Shown here one piece after another: positions 6,885 through 16,503 of a stretch of 41,419 nt of DNA. A model generated the notes under the pieces. The model worked only from the letters and a program-made list of their open reading frames with translations. It did not search any database and was not told the DNA's origin. Source of the DNA: Thiobacillus sp. 65-29 (GTDB lineage Bacteria > Pseudomonadota > Gammaproteobacteria > Burkholderiales > Thiobacillaceae); the NCBI GenBank assembly GCA_001899775.1, contig MKWN01000058.1, positions 51,640 through 93,058 on the forward strand. The letters run 5' to 3'. Position 1 is the first letter of the stretch. Every line of letters starts with the position of its first letter. The position numbers and the translations under genes were made by a program.

Positions 6885-8173
6885 GCGTCGACGTCGGGCA
6901 GGCGCGCGGTCATCGCCTCCGCATGGTCGAGTTCCACCCGCTCGATCTGCGCGAAGCGCTTGCTGATCTTGTCGCTGGAAATGCGCACCTCGCTGACGTC
7001 CTTGTTCGCCTGTTCGATATGCGTGGCCAGCTTTTTCATGCGCTCGTCGAAGCGGGCGAAATCCTTGGCGAGCTTGGCGAGTTCGTCCTTGATGACGTGC
7101 GCCATGCGCCGTGTTTCCGAATCGCGGATCACCGCGCGCGCGGTGTTCAACACCGCCATCAGCGTGGTCGGCGAGGTGAGCCAGACGCGCTTCTTCTGCG
7201 CGTGTTCGACGAGGTCGGGATGGTAGGCATGGATCTCGGCGAACACCGCCTCGGCCGGCAGGAACATCACGGCGCCTTCGGACGTCTCGCCGGCGACGAT
7301 GTAGCGGGTGGCGATATCGTCGACGTGCTTCTTCACGTCCGCCTTGAACTGCCGGCGTGCGACATCGCGCTCGGCGGCCGGCAACGCCTCGTCGAGCATG
7401 CGGCTGTAGTTTTCCAGCGGGAACTTGGCGTCGACGCACACCGTGCCGGTCGGCTCCGGCAGGATCAGCACGCAGTCGGCGCGCGCGCCGCTTTTCAGGG
7501 TGTGCTGGAAGGCGTAGGCGTCGGGCGGCAGGCTGTTCCGCACCAGCGCCTCCAGCTGCACCTCGCCAAACGCACCGCGCGAGCGCTTGTCGCCCAATAT
7601 CTCCTGCAGCGACACGACGTTGGAGGCGAGCCCCTCGATCTTCTTCTGCGCCTCATCGATCACCGCGAGGCGCGTCATCACCGAGGTGAAGGTCTCGTTG
7701 GTCTTTTTGAATCCCTCGTCGAGGCGCTCGGCGACCTTGCCGGAGATTTCGTTGAGCCGGCCGTCGACGGTCTGCGACAGCTGCTGCACGCGCTCGCCGA
7801 ACTGCGCGCTCATGCCCTTCAGGGTGTCCTGCAGCAGGCCCTGCTCGGCGCGCCCCTGCTCGATGAGTTTTTCCAGCATCGCGGTCTGGAACTGGCCGAG
7901 GTGCTCGGTGACCGTCGCGCGTGTCTCCGCCAGGCGTTCGGTCTGGCCGACCTGTAGCGAAGCCAGTTGGCTCATCATGCGGTCGGACTGCTGCGCGAGG
8001 CCGGCGTGCAGGTCGGCGAGCACGGCACGGTGGCGGGTTTCCATGTCCTGGGTCAGCAGTGCGGGCAGGCCTCCTTGCTCACGTCGCAACGCCTGCAAAC
8101 GCAGCAGCAGCACAACCGTCAGAACGGCGAGGAGGGCAAGGCCGAGAATCAGGCCGATTTCGAATGGACGCAT
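6881..8173 (-). CDS. rmuC: DNA recombination protein RmuC homolog
   Basis: A 430-residue protein with one N-terminal membrane helix (about residues 5-27), a long coiled-coil region (about 30-190) and the RmuC nuclease-like domain (about 195-400, with DKRSRGAFGEVQLE, VDAKFPLENY and the PTTLMAVLN segment). In E. coli RmuC limits inversions at short inverted repeats and is proposed to act as a nuclease. Length and domain order match the family. The start ATG at 8173 puts the membrane helix at the N-terminus. It is the first gene of the minus-strand operon. Confidence 0.92.
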   Translation of the reverse strand: MRPFEIGLILGLALLAVLTVVLLLRLQALRREQGGLPALLTQDMETRHRAVLADLHAGLAQQSDRMMSQLASLQVGQTERLAETRATVTEHLGQFQTAMLEKLIEQGRAEQGLLQDTLKGMSAQFGERVQQLSQTVDGRLNEISGKVAERLDEGFKKTNETFTSVMTRLAVIDEAQKKIEGLASNVVSLQEILGDKRSRGAFGEVQLEALVRNSLPPDAYAFQHTLKSGARADCVLILPEPTGTVCVDAKFPLENYSRMLDEALPAAERDVARRQFKADVKKHVDDIATRYIVAGETSEGAVMFLPAEAVFAEIHAYHPDLVEHAQKKRVWLTSPTTLMAVLNTARAVIRDSETRRMAHVIKDELAKLAKDFARFDERMKKLATHIEQANKDVSEVRISSDKISKRFAQIERVELDHAEAMTARLPDVDA

Positions 8174-8197
8174 GGGGCGATTTTACCCGTAGCACGC

Positions 8198-8214
8198 TGT
8201 CGGAATTCTTTGCA
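8198..8214 (+). promoter_or_regulatory. Orphan PEP-CTERM box
   Basis: TGTCGGAATTCTTTGCA differs from the box at 1197 by one base. It points rightward, but no PEP-CTERM gene or -24/-12 site follows; only 18 bp later comes the 3' end of the convergent PIN-toxin gene. It looks like the stranded upstream element of a lost or displaced gene. It also lies 25 bp upstream of the divergent rmuC start, so a role there cannot be excluded. Confidence 0.6.
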
Positions 8215-8232
8215 GCAGAAAACGACTGTCGC

Positions 8233-8652
8233 TCAGGCCTTCGGAAAGGGATTGACGACCGTCACCCCTTCGATTTCCTGTCCATCCTGCAAATCTTCCG
8301 AATACAAAACCGAAGCGCCCAGTTGCACGGCTGCCGCGACAATCGCCGCATCCCAATAGGACAACTGATAGCGTGCTTTCAAGCGCAGGGCGTCGAGTAG
8401 CAGCGCCGCGTTGTTATCCGCCACGGGGCGCAGCAGCAATTGCCGGATCGCCGCTTCCGCATCTTCATGCCGCATCGCGGGCTGCGGTGGGCGGGTCGCG
8501 TTCACATAAAATTCCTGCAATACCTGAATCGACAGCCCCCAGTCTGGCTGCGCCAGAATCTCGCGTGCACGTTGCTTCCTGGCGGCTTCTTCCGGGGCGG
8601 TGGAAATTGCGTAAAGGAGGATATTGGTGTCAACGAACGCGTCCGCGCGCAT
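8233..8652 (-). CDS. PIN-domain toxin (VapC-like ribonuclease)
   Basis: A 139-residue PIN-domain protein, most likely the toxin of a type II toxin-antitoxin pair that cleaves RNA with Mg2+. The acidic active-site residues are visible: D8 in AFVDTNILLY, E47 in VLQEFY, D101 in SYWDAAI, and E119/D120 in LYSEDLQDG. Length is typical of VapC proteins. It overlaps the upstream antitoxin gene by 23 bp in the antitoxin-first order normal for vapBC. The exact RNA target cannot be told. The pair interrupts a region bearing two PEP-CTERM boxes. Confidence 0.88.
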   Translation of the reverse strand: MRADAFVDTNILLYAISTAPEEAARKQRAREILAQPDWGLSIQVLQEFYVNATRPPQPAMRHEDAEAAIRQLLLRPVADNNAALLLDALRLKARYQLSYWDAAIVAAAVQLGASVLYSEDLQDGQEIEGVTVVNPFPKA

Positions 8653-8869
8653 GGCTTTCCTCCCGCGTCATGCGGCTGGAAGCCTGGTACGAATCCGCCC
8701 GATCCAGCGTATCGAACAGCGCGGTCGTCGGGTCGGTTTCCGTGCCGCGCCGGGACAGGCTATTCAGGTAATCGCGCACCAGCGCGCTCACCGTCGTGCC
8801 CCGTTCGGCGGCCTTGATGCGTGCCTGGCGCCAAGTTTCCTCGTCGACAGAGAGGGTAATGTTTTTCAT
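8630..8869 (-). CDS. Ribbon-helix-helix antitoxin of the PIN toxin
   Basis: A 79-residue protein starting MKNITLSVDEETW, the beta-strand of a ribbon-helix-helix (CopG/Arc-like) DNA-binding domain, followed by an amphipathic helix pair to about residue 45 and a polar tail that would bind the toxin. An upstream in-frame GTG at 8881 would add four residues (MTHP). I prefer the ATG because the RHH strand usually begins at the N-terminus, though neither start has a good ribosome site. It would neutralise the PIN toxin and repress its own promoter; an inverted repeat lies just upstream. Confidence 0.85.
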   Translation of the reverse strand: MKNITLSVDEETWRQARIKAAERGTTVSALVRDYLNSLSRRGTETDPTTALFDTLDRADSYQASSRMTREESHARGRVR

Positions 8870-8888
8870 GGGATGTGTCACACAGTCT

Positions 8889-8909
8889 CACATATGCACA
8901 GAATATGTG
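8889..8909 (-). promoter_or_regulatory. Inverted-repeat operator of the toxin-antitoxin operon
   Basis: CACATAT (8889-8895) and ATATGTG (8903-8909) form a perfect 7-bp inverted repeat with a 7-bp spacer, about 20 bp upstream of the antitoxin ATG. The AT-rich arms could also contain the -10 element on the minus strand. This is the position and symmetry expected for autoregulation by an RHH antitoxin dimer. Confidence 0.6.
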
Positions 8910-8951
8910 TGGCGTGAGGTGCTGTCAAGGTCTGCCTTGCGGGCTGAAATC

Positions 8952-8968
8952 TGTCGGAAATTTTTACG
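8952..8968 (+). promoter_or_regulatory. PEP-CTERM box before a decayed gene
   Basis: TGTCGGAAATTTTTACG matches the box at 1197 at 13 of 17 positions. It lies about 90 bp before the remaining reading frame of a PEP-CTERM gene. No GG-N10-GC sigma-54 element is found at the expected distance. A TGGCAC at 9018-9023 has no matching -12. Confidence 0.5.
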
Positions 8969-9056
8969 TCTCTCTGCTCTCTGCGATGAAAATGCTTGGG
9001 GTGACAAATCCGGTTGTGGCACCAACGCATTAGTCATAGGAATTTACCCGTCACAG

Positions 9057-9272
9057 ATGACCAATGCAGGGGGAACCATATTCACGAAATACAGTTACTT
9101 GGCGTTTTGCAGCGGGGACGCATGTAATACAGGAAGTTGGCAATTCACGAGTCTCACGTCGAACTTGACCACGGCCAGCATTACTTCAGTGCCGGAACCG
9201 GAATCCTATGCCACGATGCTGGCGGGACTTGGGGTGGTTGGCTGGATGGCGCGTCGACGCGCGGAAAGTTGA
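9057..9272 (+). pseudogene. PEP-CTERM protein remnant
   Basis: A reading frame of 71 residues from the ATG at 9057, ending in a complete canonical sorting signal: SVPEPESYATM, a hydrophobic helix, then ARRRAES. There is no signal peptide. The frame stays open upstream of the ATG (CGTNALVIGIYPSQ) but that stretch is not a signal sequence either. A PEP-CTERM substrate needs a Sec signal, so this is most likely the 3' end of a gene that lost its 5' part. The stretch 8880-9130 is lower in GC than its neighbours. A regulatory box sits upstream at 8952. Alternatively a short, still expressed but unsorted peptide is made. Confidence 0.7.
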
Positions 9273-9288
9273 CCCAATGCAGCTTCGA

Positions 9289-9324
9289 AACGATCAAGGG
9301 CCGCATTCGCGGCCCTTGATCGTT
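9289..9324. terminator. Long perfect hairpin between convergent genes
   Basis: A perfect 16-bp stem, AACGATCAAGGGCCGC (9289-9304) with its complement at 9309-9324, around the loop ATTC. It stands between the PEP-CTERM remnant and the convergent typA gene. There is no strong T-run; the minus strand continues GTTTCG. It probably ends typA transcription. Confidence 0.65.
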
Positions 9325-9340
9325 GATGCAGACGGATGCG

Positions 9341-11173
<1,833 letters not shown>

Positions 11174-11203
11174 GATGGAACTCTGGGCGGAGAAAAGCCC
11201 AAA

Positions 11204-11212
11204 ATTATAGCA
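11204..11212 (-). promoter_or_regulatory. typA promoter (extended -10)
   Basis: On the minus strand TGCTATAAT is a perfect -10 hexamer with the TGn extension, 31 bp before the typA ATG. No good -35 lies 16-18 bp upstream, which is tolerated by extended -10 promoters. It stands directly downstream of the stop of the preceding minus-strand gene. Confidence 0.6.
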
Positions 11213-11223
11213 TGCTCACTCGG

Positions 11224-12474
11224 TTACTCCTTGTGCAAGGGGTGCGCGGCGAGGCGCGCGTCGATGCGCTCGATGACCCGCGTGTAGCGTGGCCCGCCGA
11301 CGGGGCCGAAGCGTCGCGCGAACTCTGCTTCCGGCATGTATTCCGGCAGGTCGCGGAAGTCCGGCAGCAGGTCGGCGTCGGTGTGTACACGGGCCAGCAG
11401 GTGGCGAATGCCCGCGGCGTGGTTGCCGGTGGCGCGTTCACCGAGCCGGGCGCCGGCGCGATTGGCGGCCATGTCGGTGAAGCTGAAACCGGAGCCACGC
11501 TCGGCGTCTTCTTCCTCCTTGACGAGGCCGATGGCGTTGGCGAGCCGGCTGCCGCCGTTGGCGGCGAGTGCGGCGGAAATCACGAAATGCTCGGCGAAAT
11601 CGCGCCGTCCGTGCAGCGTCAGTAGCACCCGCGGCGCACGGCGGATCGAGCGGCTGTCGCCTTCGAGCAGACGCGGCAGGCTGACGCCCGAAAGATACGC
11701 GCCAAGTGCCGTGAGTGCGGCGCGATTTTGCAGCGCGGCGTCGTCCTGGCGTTCAGCGAACAATGGGGCGATGACGCTGACCAGCGGTACCGTGCTGCCG
11801 TGGCGATACGGCTTCAGCAGGGCATCGAGCCGCTGGGCATGCGCCAGCATGCGTGCCTGGTCATCCGGCGCGATGAGCAATTCGGCGCCCTTGCGTTCGA
11901 GGCGCGTGAGAAGTTCCGGATGCCAGCGATAGTCCAGCGTGGCCTGGTTCTCGTCGAAGTTCACCCGCACGAAGGCATCGGCGAAGGCGGCATAGGTCGC
12001 GTCGCGGCGCAGCCAGCGGTGAGCCTGCCGCGCCGTCCAGTCGGCCAGCGCGCCGGGCAGGGTGAGGCTGCCCAGTTGCAGGCTATTGAGGCGAACGCCA
12101 CCGGGCGCCTCGGTGAGTTCGGCGGTGACGTTGAGGTAGCGCCCGAAGGGATTGCGCGGCGCGACGAGCGTTGCCGTGAGGGTTGCCATGCCGGGGGTGA
12201 GTTCCGCCGCGACGCCGGTAACGCGGCGCAGTTCCACGGCGTAATTCAGCACGCGATTCAGTTCGGTCTCATCGAGGCGGATGCTGTGGACCATGTCCGG
12301 GGTCTGCCCGCGTGGGTCGTGCCGGTCGAACAGCGACTTGATCCACGCCAGGTCGGTGCGGCGGAACTTGCCCGGCGGCTCGATCGTTGGTGTGGCATCG
12401 AGCATCAGCCAGGGCAGCACCGTCAGTACCGTCAGCACGACGATCAGCAGGCTCCACCCCAGCAGGCGTCTCAT
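11224..12474 (-). CDS. Membrane-anchored protein of unknown function
   Basis: A 416-residue protein with one N-terminal membrane anchor or uncleaved signal (about residues 5-26: LLGWSLLIVVLTVLTVLPWL) and a large soluble part expected to face the periplasm. The middle (about 60-140) reads as alternating beta-strands with patterned hydrophobic residues. The 290-350 segment (LTLHGRRDFAEHFVISAALAANGGSRLANAIGL) is conserved-looking, helical and Ala-rich. I do not recognise the family beyond a proteobacterial conserved hypothetical. It starts 1 nt after the truncated haemoglobin gene's stop, so the two are co-translated. typA follows but has its own promoter. Confidence 0.8.
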   Translation of the reverse strand: MRRLLGWSLLIVVLTVLTVLPWLMLDATPTIEPPGKFRRTDLAWIKSLFDRHDPRGQTPDMVHSIRLDETELNRVLNYAVELRRVTGVAAELTPGMATLTATLVAPRNPFGRYLNVTAELTEAPGGVRLNSLQLGSLTLPGALADWTARQAHRWLRRDATYAAFADAFVRVNFDENQATLDYRWHPELLTRLERKGAELLIAPDDQARMLAHAQRLDALLKPYRHGSTVPLVSVIAPLFAERQDDAALQNRAALTALGAYLSGVSLPRLLEGDSRSIRRAPRVLLTLHGRRDFAEHFVISAALAANGGSRLANAIGLVKEEEDAERGSGFSFTDMAANRAGARLGERATGNHAAGIRHLLARVHTDADLLPDFRDLPEYMPEAEFARRFGPVGGPRYTRVIERIDARLAAHPLHKE

Positions 12475-12475
12475 G

Positions 12476-12871
12476 TCATTGCGGCTGGTTGCGCATGAAG
12501 TCCGCGGTCTGGAACAGGGCAGTGTCGAGTTCCTGCCGCAACGCAGCGTCCAGATCCATGTCCCGCATCGCCCGGCGCATGCAGTCCATCCACTGGTCCC
12601 GTTCCGCCGTGCCGATGGCGAACGGCAGGTGACGGCGCCGCAGGAAGGGATGGCCGAAGCGATCGACGTATTCCGGTGGCCCGCCGGTCCAGCCGGAGAG
12701 GAACCAGAACAGCTTGTCGCGCGATGTCGACAGGTCCGCCGGATGCATCTTGCGGATGCCGTAATAGTCCGGGTCCTCGTCCATCAGGTCGTAGAAACGG
12801 TCCACCAGTGTGCGCAGCGCATCCGCGCCGCCGAGGCGGTCGTAGGGGGTCGGTCGGGCGGGTGTGTTCAC
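12476..12871 (-). CDS. Group II truncated haemoglobin
   Basis: A 131-residue 2-on-2 globin binding haem, with roles in this family ranging from O2/NO chemistry to redox protection. Marks of group II (TrHbO) are Y27 at B10, the GGPPEYVDRFGHPFLRRRH segment containing the proximal F8 histidine at H81, and Trp94 at G8 (ERDQWMDCM). Residues LPFAIG after H81 match the group. The ATG at 12871 gives the usual length. It heads a two-gene unit with the membrane-anchored protein at 11224. No partner redox gene is adjacent. Confidence 0.9.
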   Translation of the reverse strand: MNTPARPTPYDRLGGADALRTLVDRFYDLMDEDPDYYGIRKMHPADLSTSRDKLFWFLSGWTGGPPEYVDRFGHPFLRRRHLPFAIGTAERDQWMDCMRRAMRDMDLDAALRQELDTALFQTADFMRNQPQ

Positions 12872-12957
12872 GGTGTGGCGACGGGTAACGGAGAATCCAG
12901 AGGGGATTCTACTTGCAGGCGCGCGGATGCGTCATGCCCGTCGTGCACGGATGAAGC

Positions 12958-14538
12958 TTACAGATGTTCCTCGATGGGCAGTGCTCGCAGGATACGCAGC
13001 AATGCACGCTGCAGGGGGGTGGTGCCCGGCTCGACATCGCTGACGCGTTCACTGCCCTGGAACGTGTCGTGCCACTGCACGCGCGCTTCGTCCGGCGTGT
13101 CGACGGGTTCGATCAGGCGCGGTTGGTAGCTGCGTTCGGGGCGCATGGCGTCTTCGGCGATGGCAGTGACTTCGCGCGCGAGCGCGGGCGAATGGATGAC
13201 GATGCCCAGTTCGGTATTGAGATGCGCGGAGCGCGGATCGAAATTGAAACTGCCGATGAACACGTGGAGATCGTCGAAGACGAAGGCCTTGGCGTGCAGG
13301 CTGGCGCGCGAGGCGCTGCTGCCAAGGTCGCGCAGGCGACCGCCGACGGGTTCGGCGACGGGCTTGAGTTCGTAAAGCCTGACGCCGGTCTGCAACAATG
13401 GGACGCGGTAGTTGGCGTAGCCCGCATGCACGACCGGTACGTCGCTGGCCGAGTAGGCGTTGGTGAGGATGTCGATGTGCACACCCTGATGATGCCAGTA
13501 GCGGAAATACGCCATGCCCATGGGCCCGGGAACGAAGTAGGGGGAAACGATGAGCGCGCGTTGCCGGGGATCGATCCACAGGCCGGCGAGCTGGCCGATC
13601 AGCAGGCGCGCGGTCGGCTTGTCGGGTTCGCGCGCCTTGGAGGGTGGATCGACGATGAGGTCGGCAGGGGCGATATGCCACGCGGTGTGCCCGGCGAGAA
13701 GTGCGGGCAGCGGGTCGGCGGCGGCCAGGGTGCGGCCCGCCTCGCTTTTCGCATGTTCGCTGCGCAATTGATCGAGCCGGCGCGTCGCGCGCTGAAGGCG
13801 CGCATCGTCGGGGGCGACCGGCAGGGCGGAGGCGGGAACGGCCGCCTCGTCGCTCCAGTATGCGTCGAAAGAGCGGGACAGGTCGTCGACGATGGCACCC
13901 GCGGCGAGCACGTCCAGATCGACGAAATCGAGACCGTCGTGTGCCTCGAAATATTCGTCGCCGATGTTGCGACCGCCGGTGATGGCGAGCTGGTTGTCGG
14001 CAATGAAGGCCTTGTTGTGCATGCGCCGGTTGAGCCGCACATGGTCGCGCAGCGCCTGCCACGCCTTGACCAGCAGGTTGCTGCTACGGGTGCGGAAGGG
14101 ATTGAACAGGCGTACCTCGATGTTGGGGTGGCGATCCAGCGTGGCGAGCCGGACATCCTTGTCCAGGCTGTCGATGTCGTCGACGAGGACGCGCACGCGC
14201 ACGCCGCGTTCGGCGGCGGCGAGCAGGGCGGCGGTGACGAGTTTGCCGGAGGTGTCGGTATGGAACAGGTAATACTGCACGTCGAGGCTGTGCACGGCAC
14301 GCTCGGCGAGCGCCAGGCGCGCGGCCAGCGCGGCACGCCCGGCGTGCAGCAGGTGGAAACCCGACTCGCCCGGTGGAATGTGCGCCGCGAGTGCGGTCTT
14401 CAGGGGGCTGTCGGCAGCCTGGGTGATGGCGTGCGACGGCGGGCGCGGCGCGTCGACACGCAGCATGGGGGCGCAGCCGGGCAGTGCGGCAAGCACAGCG
14501 ACCGCGAGGCCGGCGAGAGCGCTAAGCCGTTTGCCCAT
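12958..14538 (-). CDS. Phospholipase D family lipoprotein (ClsC-like cardiolipin synthase)
   Basis: A 526-residue protein with two HKD phospholipase D motifs: H174/K176/D181 in MHNKAFIAD with the GGRNIGDEYF segment, and H415/K417/D422 in LHAKAFVFD followed by IGSFNFDPRS. This layout matches ClsC-type cardiolipin synthases, which join phosphatidyl groups of two phospholipids. The N-terminus carries a lipobox (LPGC, Cys at 22), so the enzyme is probably lipid-anchored on the periplasmic side. It starts inside the ampD 3' end (17-bp overlap), so the two are coupled. E. coli ClsC pairs with YmdB; no such gene is here. Confidence 0.87.
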   Translation of the reverse strand: MGKRLSALAGLAVAVLAALPGCAPMLRVDAPRPPSHAITQAADSPLKTALAAHIPPGESGFHLLHAGRAALAARLALAERAVHSLDVQYYLFHTDTSGKLVTAALLAAAERGVRVRVLVDDIDSLDKDVRLATLDRHPNIEVRLFNPFRTRSSNLLVKAWQALRDHVRLNRRMHNKAFIADNQLAITGGRNIGDEYFEAHDGLDFVDLDVLAAGAIVDDLSRSFDAYWSDEAAVPASALPVAPDDARLQRATRRLDQLRSEHAKSEAGRTLAAADPLPALLAGHTAWHIAPADLIVDPPSKAREPDKPTARLLIGQLAGLWIDPRQRALIVSPYFVPGPMGMAYFRYWHHQGVHIDILTNAYSASDVPVVHAGYANYRVPLLQTGVRLYELKPVAEPVGGRLRDLGSSASRASLHAKAFVFDDLHVFIGSFNFDPRSAHLNTELGIVIHSPALAREVTAIAEDAMRPERSYQPRLIEPVDTPDEARVQWHDTFQGSERVSDVEPGTTPLQRALLRILRALPIEEHL

Positions 14539-15076
14539 GCAGGCGCTGCCAGGCGAAATGCGGGCCCGGATCGGTCTTGCGGCCCGGGGCGATGTCGCTG
14601 TGGCCGACCACTGCGCGTATGGGATAGGTGGTCTTGAGCGTTTCCAGCAAAGGCATCAGGGTGGCGTATTGCGCCTCGGTGAAAGGCGTGGTGTCGCTGC
14701 CTTCGAGTTCGATGCCGATGGAAAAGTCGTTGCAGCGTTCGCGGCCTTCCCAGCTTGATGTGCCGGCGTGCCAGGCGCGTAGCCCGCACGGCACGAACTG
14801 GATCAGGCTGCCGTCGCGGCGGATGAAGAAATGCGCGGAGACCTCGAGGCCGCGGATGCTCTGGTAGTACGGATGGGCATCCCAGTCGAGCCGGTTGGTG
14901 AAGAGCTCGATCACCGCATCGCCCTCGAATACGTCGGGCGGCAGCGCGATGGCGTGAATGACGATAAGCTCGATGGCGGCGTCCGCGGGGCGCGCGTCGC
15001 AGTTGGGCGAAGGCAGCCGGCGCGCGGCGGGCAGCCAGCCGGCGTCGTCGGGGGCAGGGGGAGTGGAGGGCGGCAT
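14522..15076 (-). CDS. ampD: 1,6-anhydro-N-acetylmuramyl-L-alanine amidase AmpD
   Basis: A 184-residue cytosolic zinc amidase that removes stem peptides from anhydro-muropeptides during cell-wall recycling. Expected metal ligands are H41 (VIVIHAIAL), H159 (VVGHSDIAPGRK) and D169 (TDPGPHF), with E123 (GIELEG) and K167 as catalytic residues, in the order known for Citrobacter AmpD. Length matches the family. The gene is divergent from hpt, with an 88-bp gap in which no clear promoter stands out. No ampG, ampR or beta-lactamase lies nearby. Confidence 0.95.
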   Translation of the reverse strand: MPPSTPPAPDDAGWLPAARRLPSPNCDARPADAAIELIVIHAIALPPDVFEGDAVIELFTNRLDWDAHPYYQSIRGLEVSAHFFIRRDGSLIQFVPCGLRAWHAGTSSWEGRERCNDFSIGIELEGSDTTPFTEAQYATLMPLLETLKTTYPIRAVVGHSDIAPGRKTDPGPHFAWQRLHGQTA

Positions 15077-15164
15077 GACGCAAGCTTACGCGACACCGTC
15101 GCGCTCTGGAAACATCGGGCCGCAGGCCTTAGACTCTGGAACTTTGCGAAACCGCAACGCCGCG

Positions 15165-15731
15165 ATGAAACTACCCGATCCGCAATATCTGCTCGACAGT
15201 GCCGAGTGCATCGCTTCGGTGGCGACGGTCGAGGCTGCCATCACACGCCTCGCCGATGCGATCACCGCGGCGCTCGGCAACGAGTTTCCGCTGGTGCTGC
15301 CGGTGATGGGGGGCGCCATCGTGTTTGCCGGACAACTGTTGCCGAAGCTCGCGTTTCCGCTGGAGTTCGACTATCTGCACGTGACCCGTTACCGCGGTGG
15401 AACCCGCGGCGGCGACATGGAGTGGCGCGTGCTGCCGGGCAAGAACGTGGCGGGGCGCAGCGTGCTGGTGCTCGACGATATACTCGACGAGGGCGAAACG
15501 CTGGCGGCGATCCGCGACAAGCTCATGGAGATGGGCGCGAAACGTGTGTGGTCGGCGGTGCTGACCGACAAGGACAACGGACTCGCCAAGCCGATCCGTG
15601 CGGATTTCGTCGGCCTGTCCGTACCGAACCGCTATGTATTCGGTTGCGGGATGGATGCCTATGGGTTGTGGCGTAACCTGCCGGCGATCTATGCGCTGAG
15701 GCCCGAAGCGATCATGAATGGAGAGAACTGA
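15165..15731 (+). CDS. hpt: Hypoxanthine-guanine phosphoribosyltransferase
   Basis: A 188-residue type I phosphoribosyltransferase that joins hypoxanthine or guanine to PRPP. The PRPP-binding loop is VLVLDDILDEGETL (about 100-113). MGGAIVFAG (48-56) and FDYLHVTRYRGG are the other family marks. The ATG at 15165 aligns with the family start; a longer frame to 14958 is antisense to ampD. The next gene, 3 bp downstream, encodes an enzyme of the family that releases hypoxanthine, so the two form a plausible salvage unit. Confidence 0.93.
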   Translation: MKLPDPQYLLDSAECIASVATVEAAITRLADAITAALGNEFPLVLPVMGGAIVFAGQLLPKLAFPLEFDYLHVTRYRGGTRGGDMEWRVLPGKNVAGRSVLVLDDILDEGETLAAIRDKLMEMGAKRVWSAVLTDKDNGLAKPIRADFVGLSVPNRYVFGCGMDAYGLWRNLPAIYALRPEAIMNGEN

Positions 15732-15734
15732 TAC

Positions 15735-16496
15735 ATGTTGGGCATCATCGGCGGCACCGGGCTGACGCAACTCGCCAATCTCGAAATCACCCACCGCAGG
15801 GTGGCACGCACGCCGTGGGGCGAGCCTTCCGGAGCCCTCACTTTCGGGCGGCTGGGTGATCAGGAAGTGATTTTTCTGGCGCGCCACGGCTATGGTCACA
15901 ACATTCCTCCGCACGAGGTGAATTATCGCGCCAACCTGTGGGCACTTAAGGATCATGGCGTCGATCGCGTGGTGTCGGTGGCGACCGTCGGCGGCATCCG
16001 CTCCGATCTCCTGCCGGGTGTGCTCGTCATTCCCGATCAGATCATCGATTACACCCACGGCCGCGCGACCACGTATTTCGTCGACACCGACAAACCGGTG
16101 GTCCATCTCGATTTCACCACACCTTATTGCGAGGCGATGCGCGCCGCGCTGTTCGCGGCGGGCGAACGCGCCGGCATCCACTTGCGTGACGGTGGCGTGT
16201 ATGGCGCGGTCCAGGGGCCGCGCCTGGAGACGGCGGCGGAGATCAACCGCATGGAGCGCGATGGCGCCGACATGGTCGGCATGACGGGCATGCCGGAAGC
16301 CTACCTCGCGCGCGAGCTCGAGCTCTGCTACGCGGCGGTGGGGGCGGTGGTCAATTATGCTGCGGGCCGCGGCCTGTCGGCGGACGGCATCCAGATGGAA
16401 GAGATCCAGGGTGTGCTCGGCGAGGTCATGGCACAGGTGCGCCATCTGCTCGAACAGCTGGTGAACGACGACGCCAGCACGCAACCCCCCGGCTGA
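15735..16496 (+). CDS. S-methyl-5'-thioinosine phosphorylase (MTAP family)
   Basis: A 253-residue purine nucleoside phosphorylase of the methylthioadenosine phosphorylase family. IIGGTG (4-9), ARHGYGHNIPPHEVNYRAN (49-67, phosphate/ribose site) and VQGPRLETAAEI (159-170) are seen. MTGMPEA at 183-189 and N207 in VNYAAGRG replace the TVPE and Asp-containing DYDCW regions of adenine-specific MTAPs, the pattern of the 6-oxopurine enzyme characterised in Pseudomonas (PA3004). The product would be hypoxanthine plus 5-methylthioribose-1-phosphate. Adjacency to hpt supports this over true MTAP. An adenosine/methylthioadenosine deaminase would be needed elsewhere. Confidence 0.85.
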   Translation: MLGIIGGTGLTQLANLEITHRRVARTPWGEPSGALTFGRLGDQEVIFLARHGYGHNIPPHEVNYRANLWALKDHGVDRVVSVATVGGIRSDLLPGVLVIPDQIIDYTHGRATTYFVDTDKPVVHLDFTTPYCEAMRAALFAAGERAGIHLRDGGVYGAVQGPRLETAAEINRMERDGADMVGMTGMPEAYLARELELCYAAVGAVVNYAAGRGLSADGIQMEEIQGVLGEVMAQVRHLLEQLVNDDASTQPPG

Positions 16497-16503
16497 TGCG
16501 CCA

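Noticed and set aside
9018-9032. TGGCAC at 9018 as a sigma-54 -24 element of the remnant gene
   Set aside because: The position 10 nt after GG is TT rather than GC, and the distance from the box at 8952 is about 50 nt rather than 85.
12964-14637. Plus-strand open frame opposite the phospholipase D gene
   Set aside because: Shadow of a clear HKD-motif gene; low-complexity translation with no recognisable domain.
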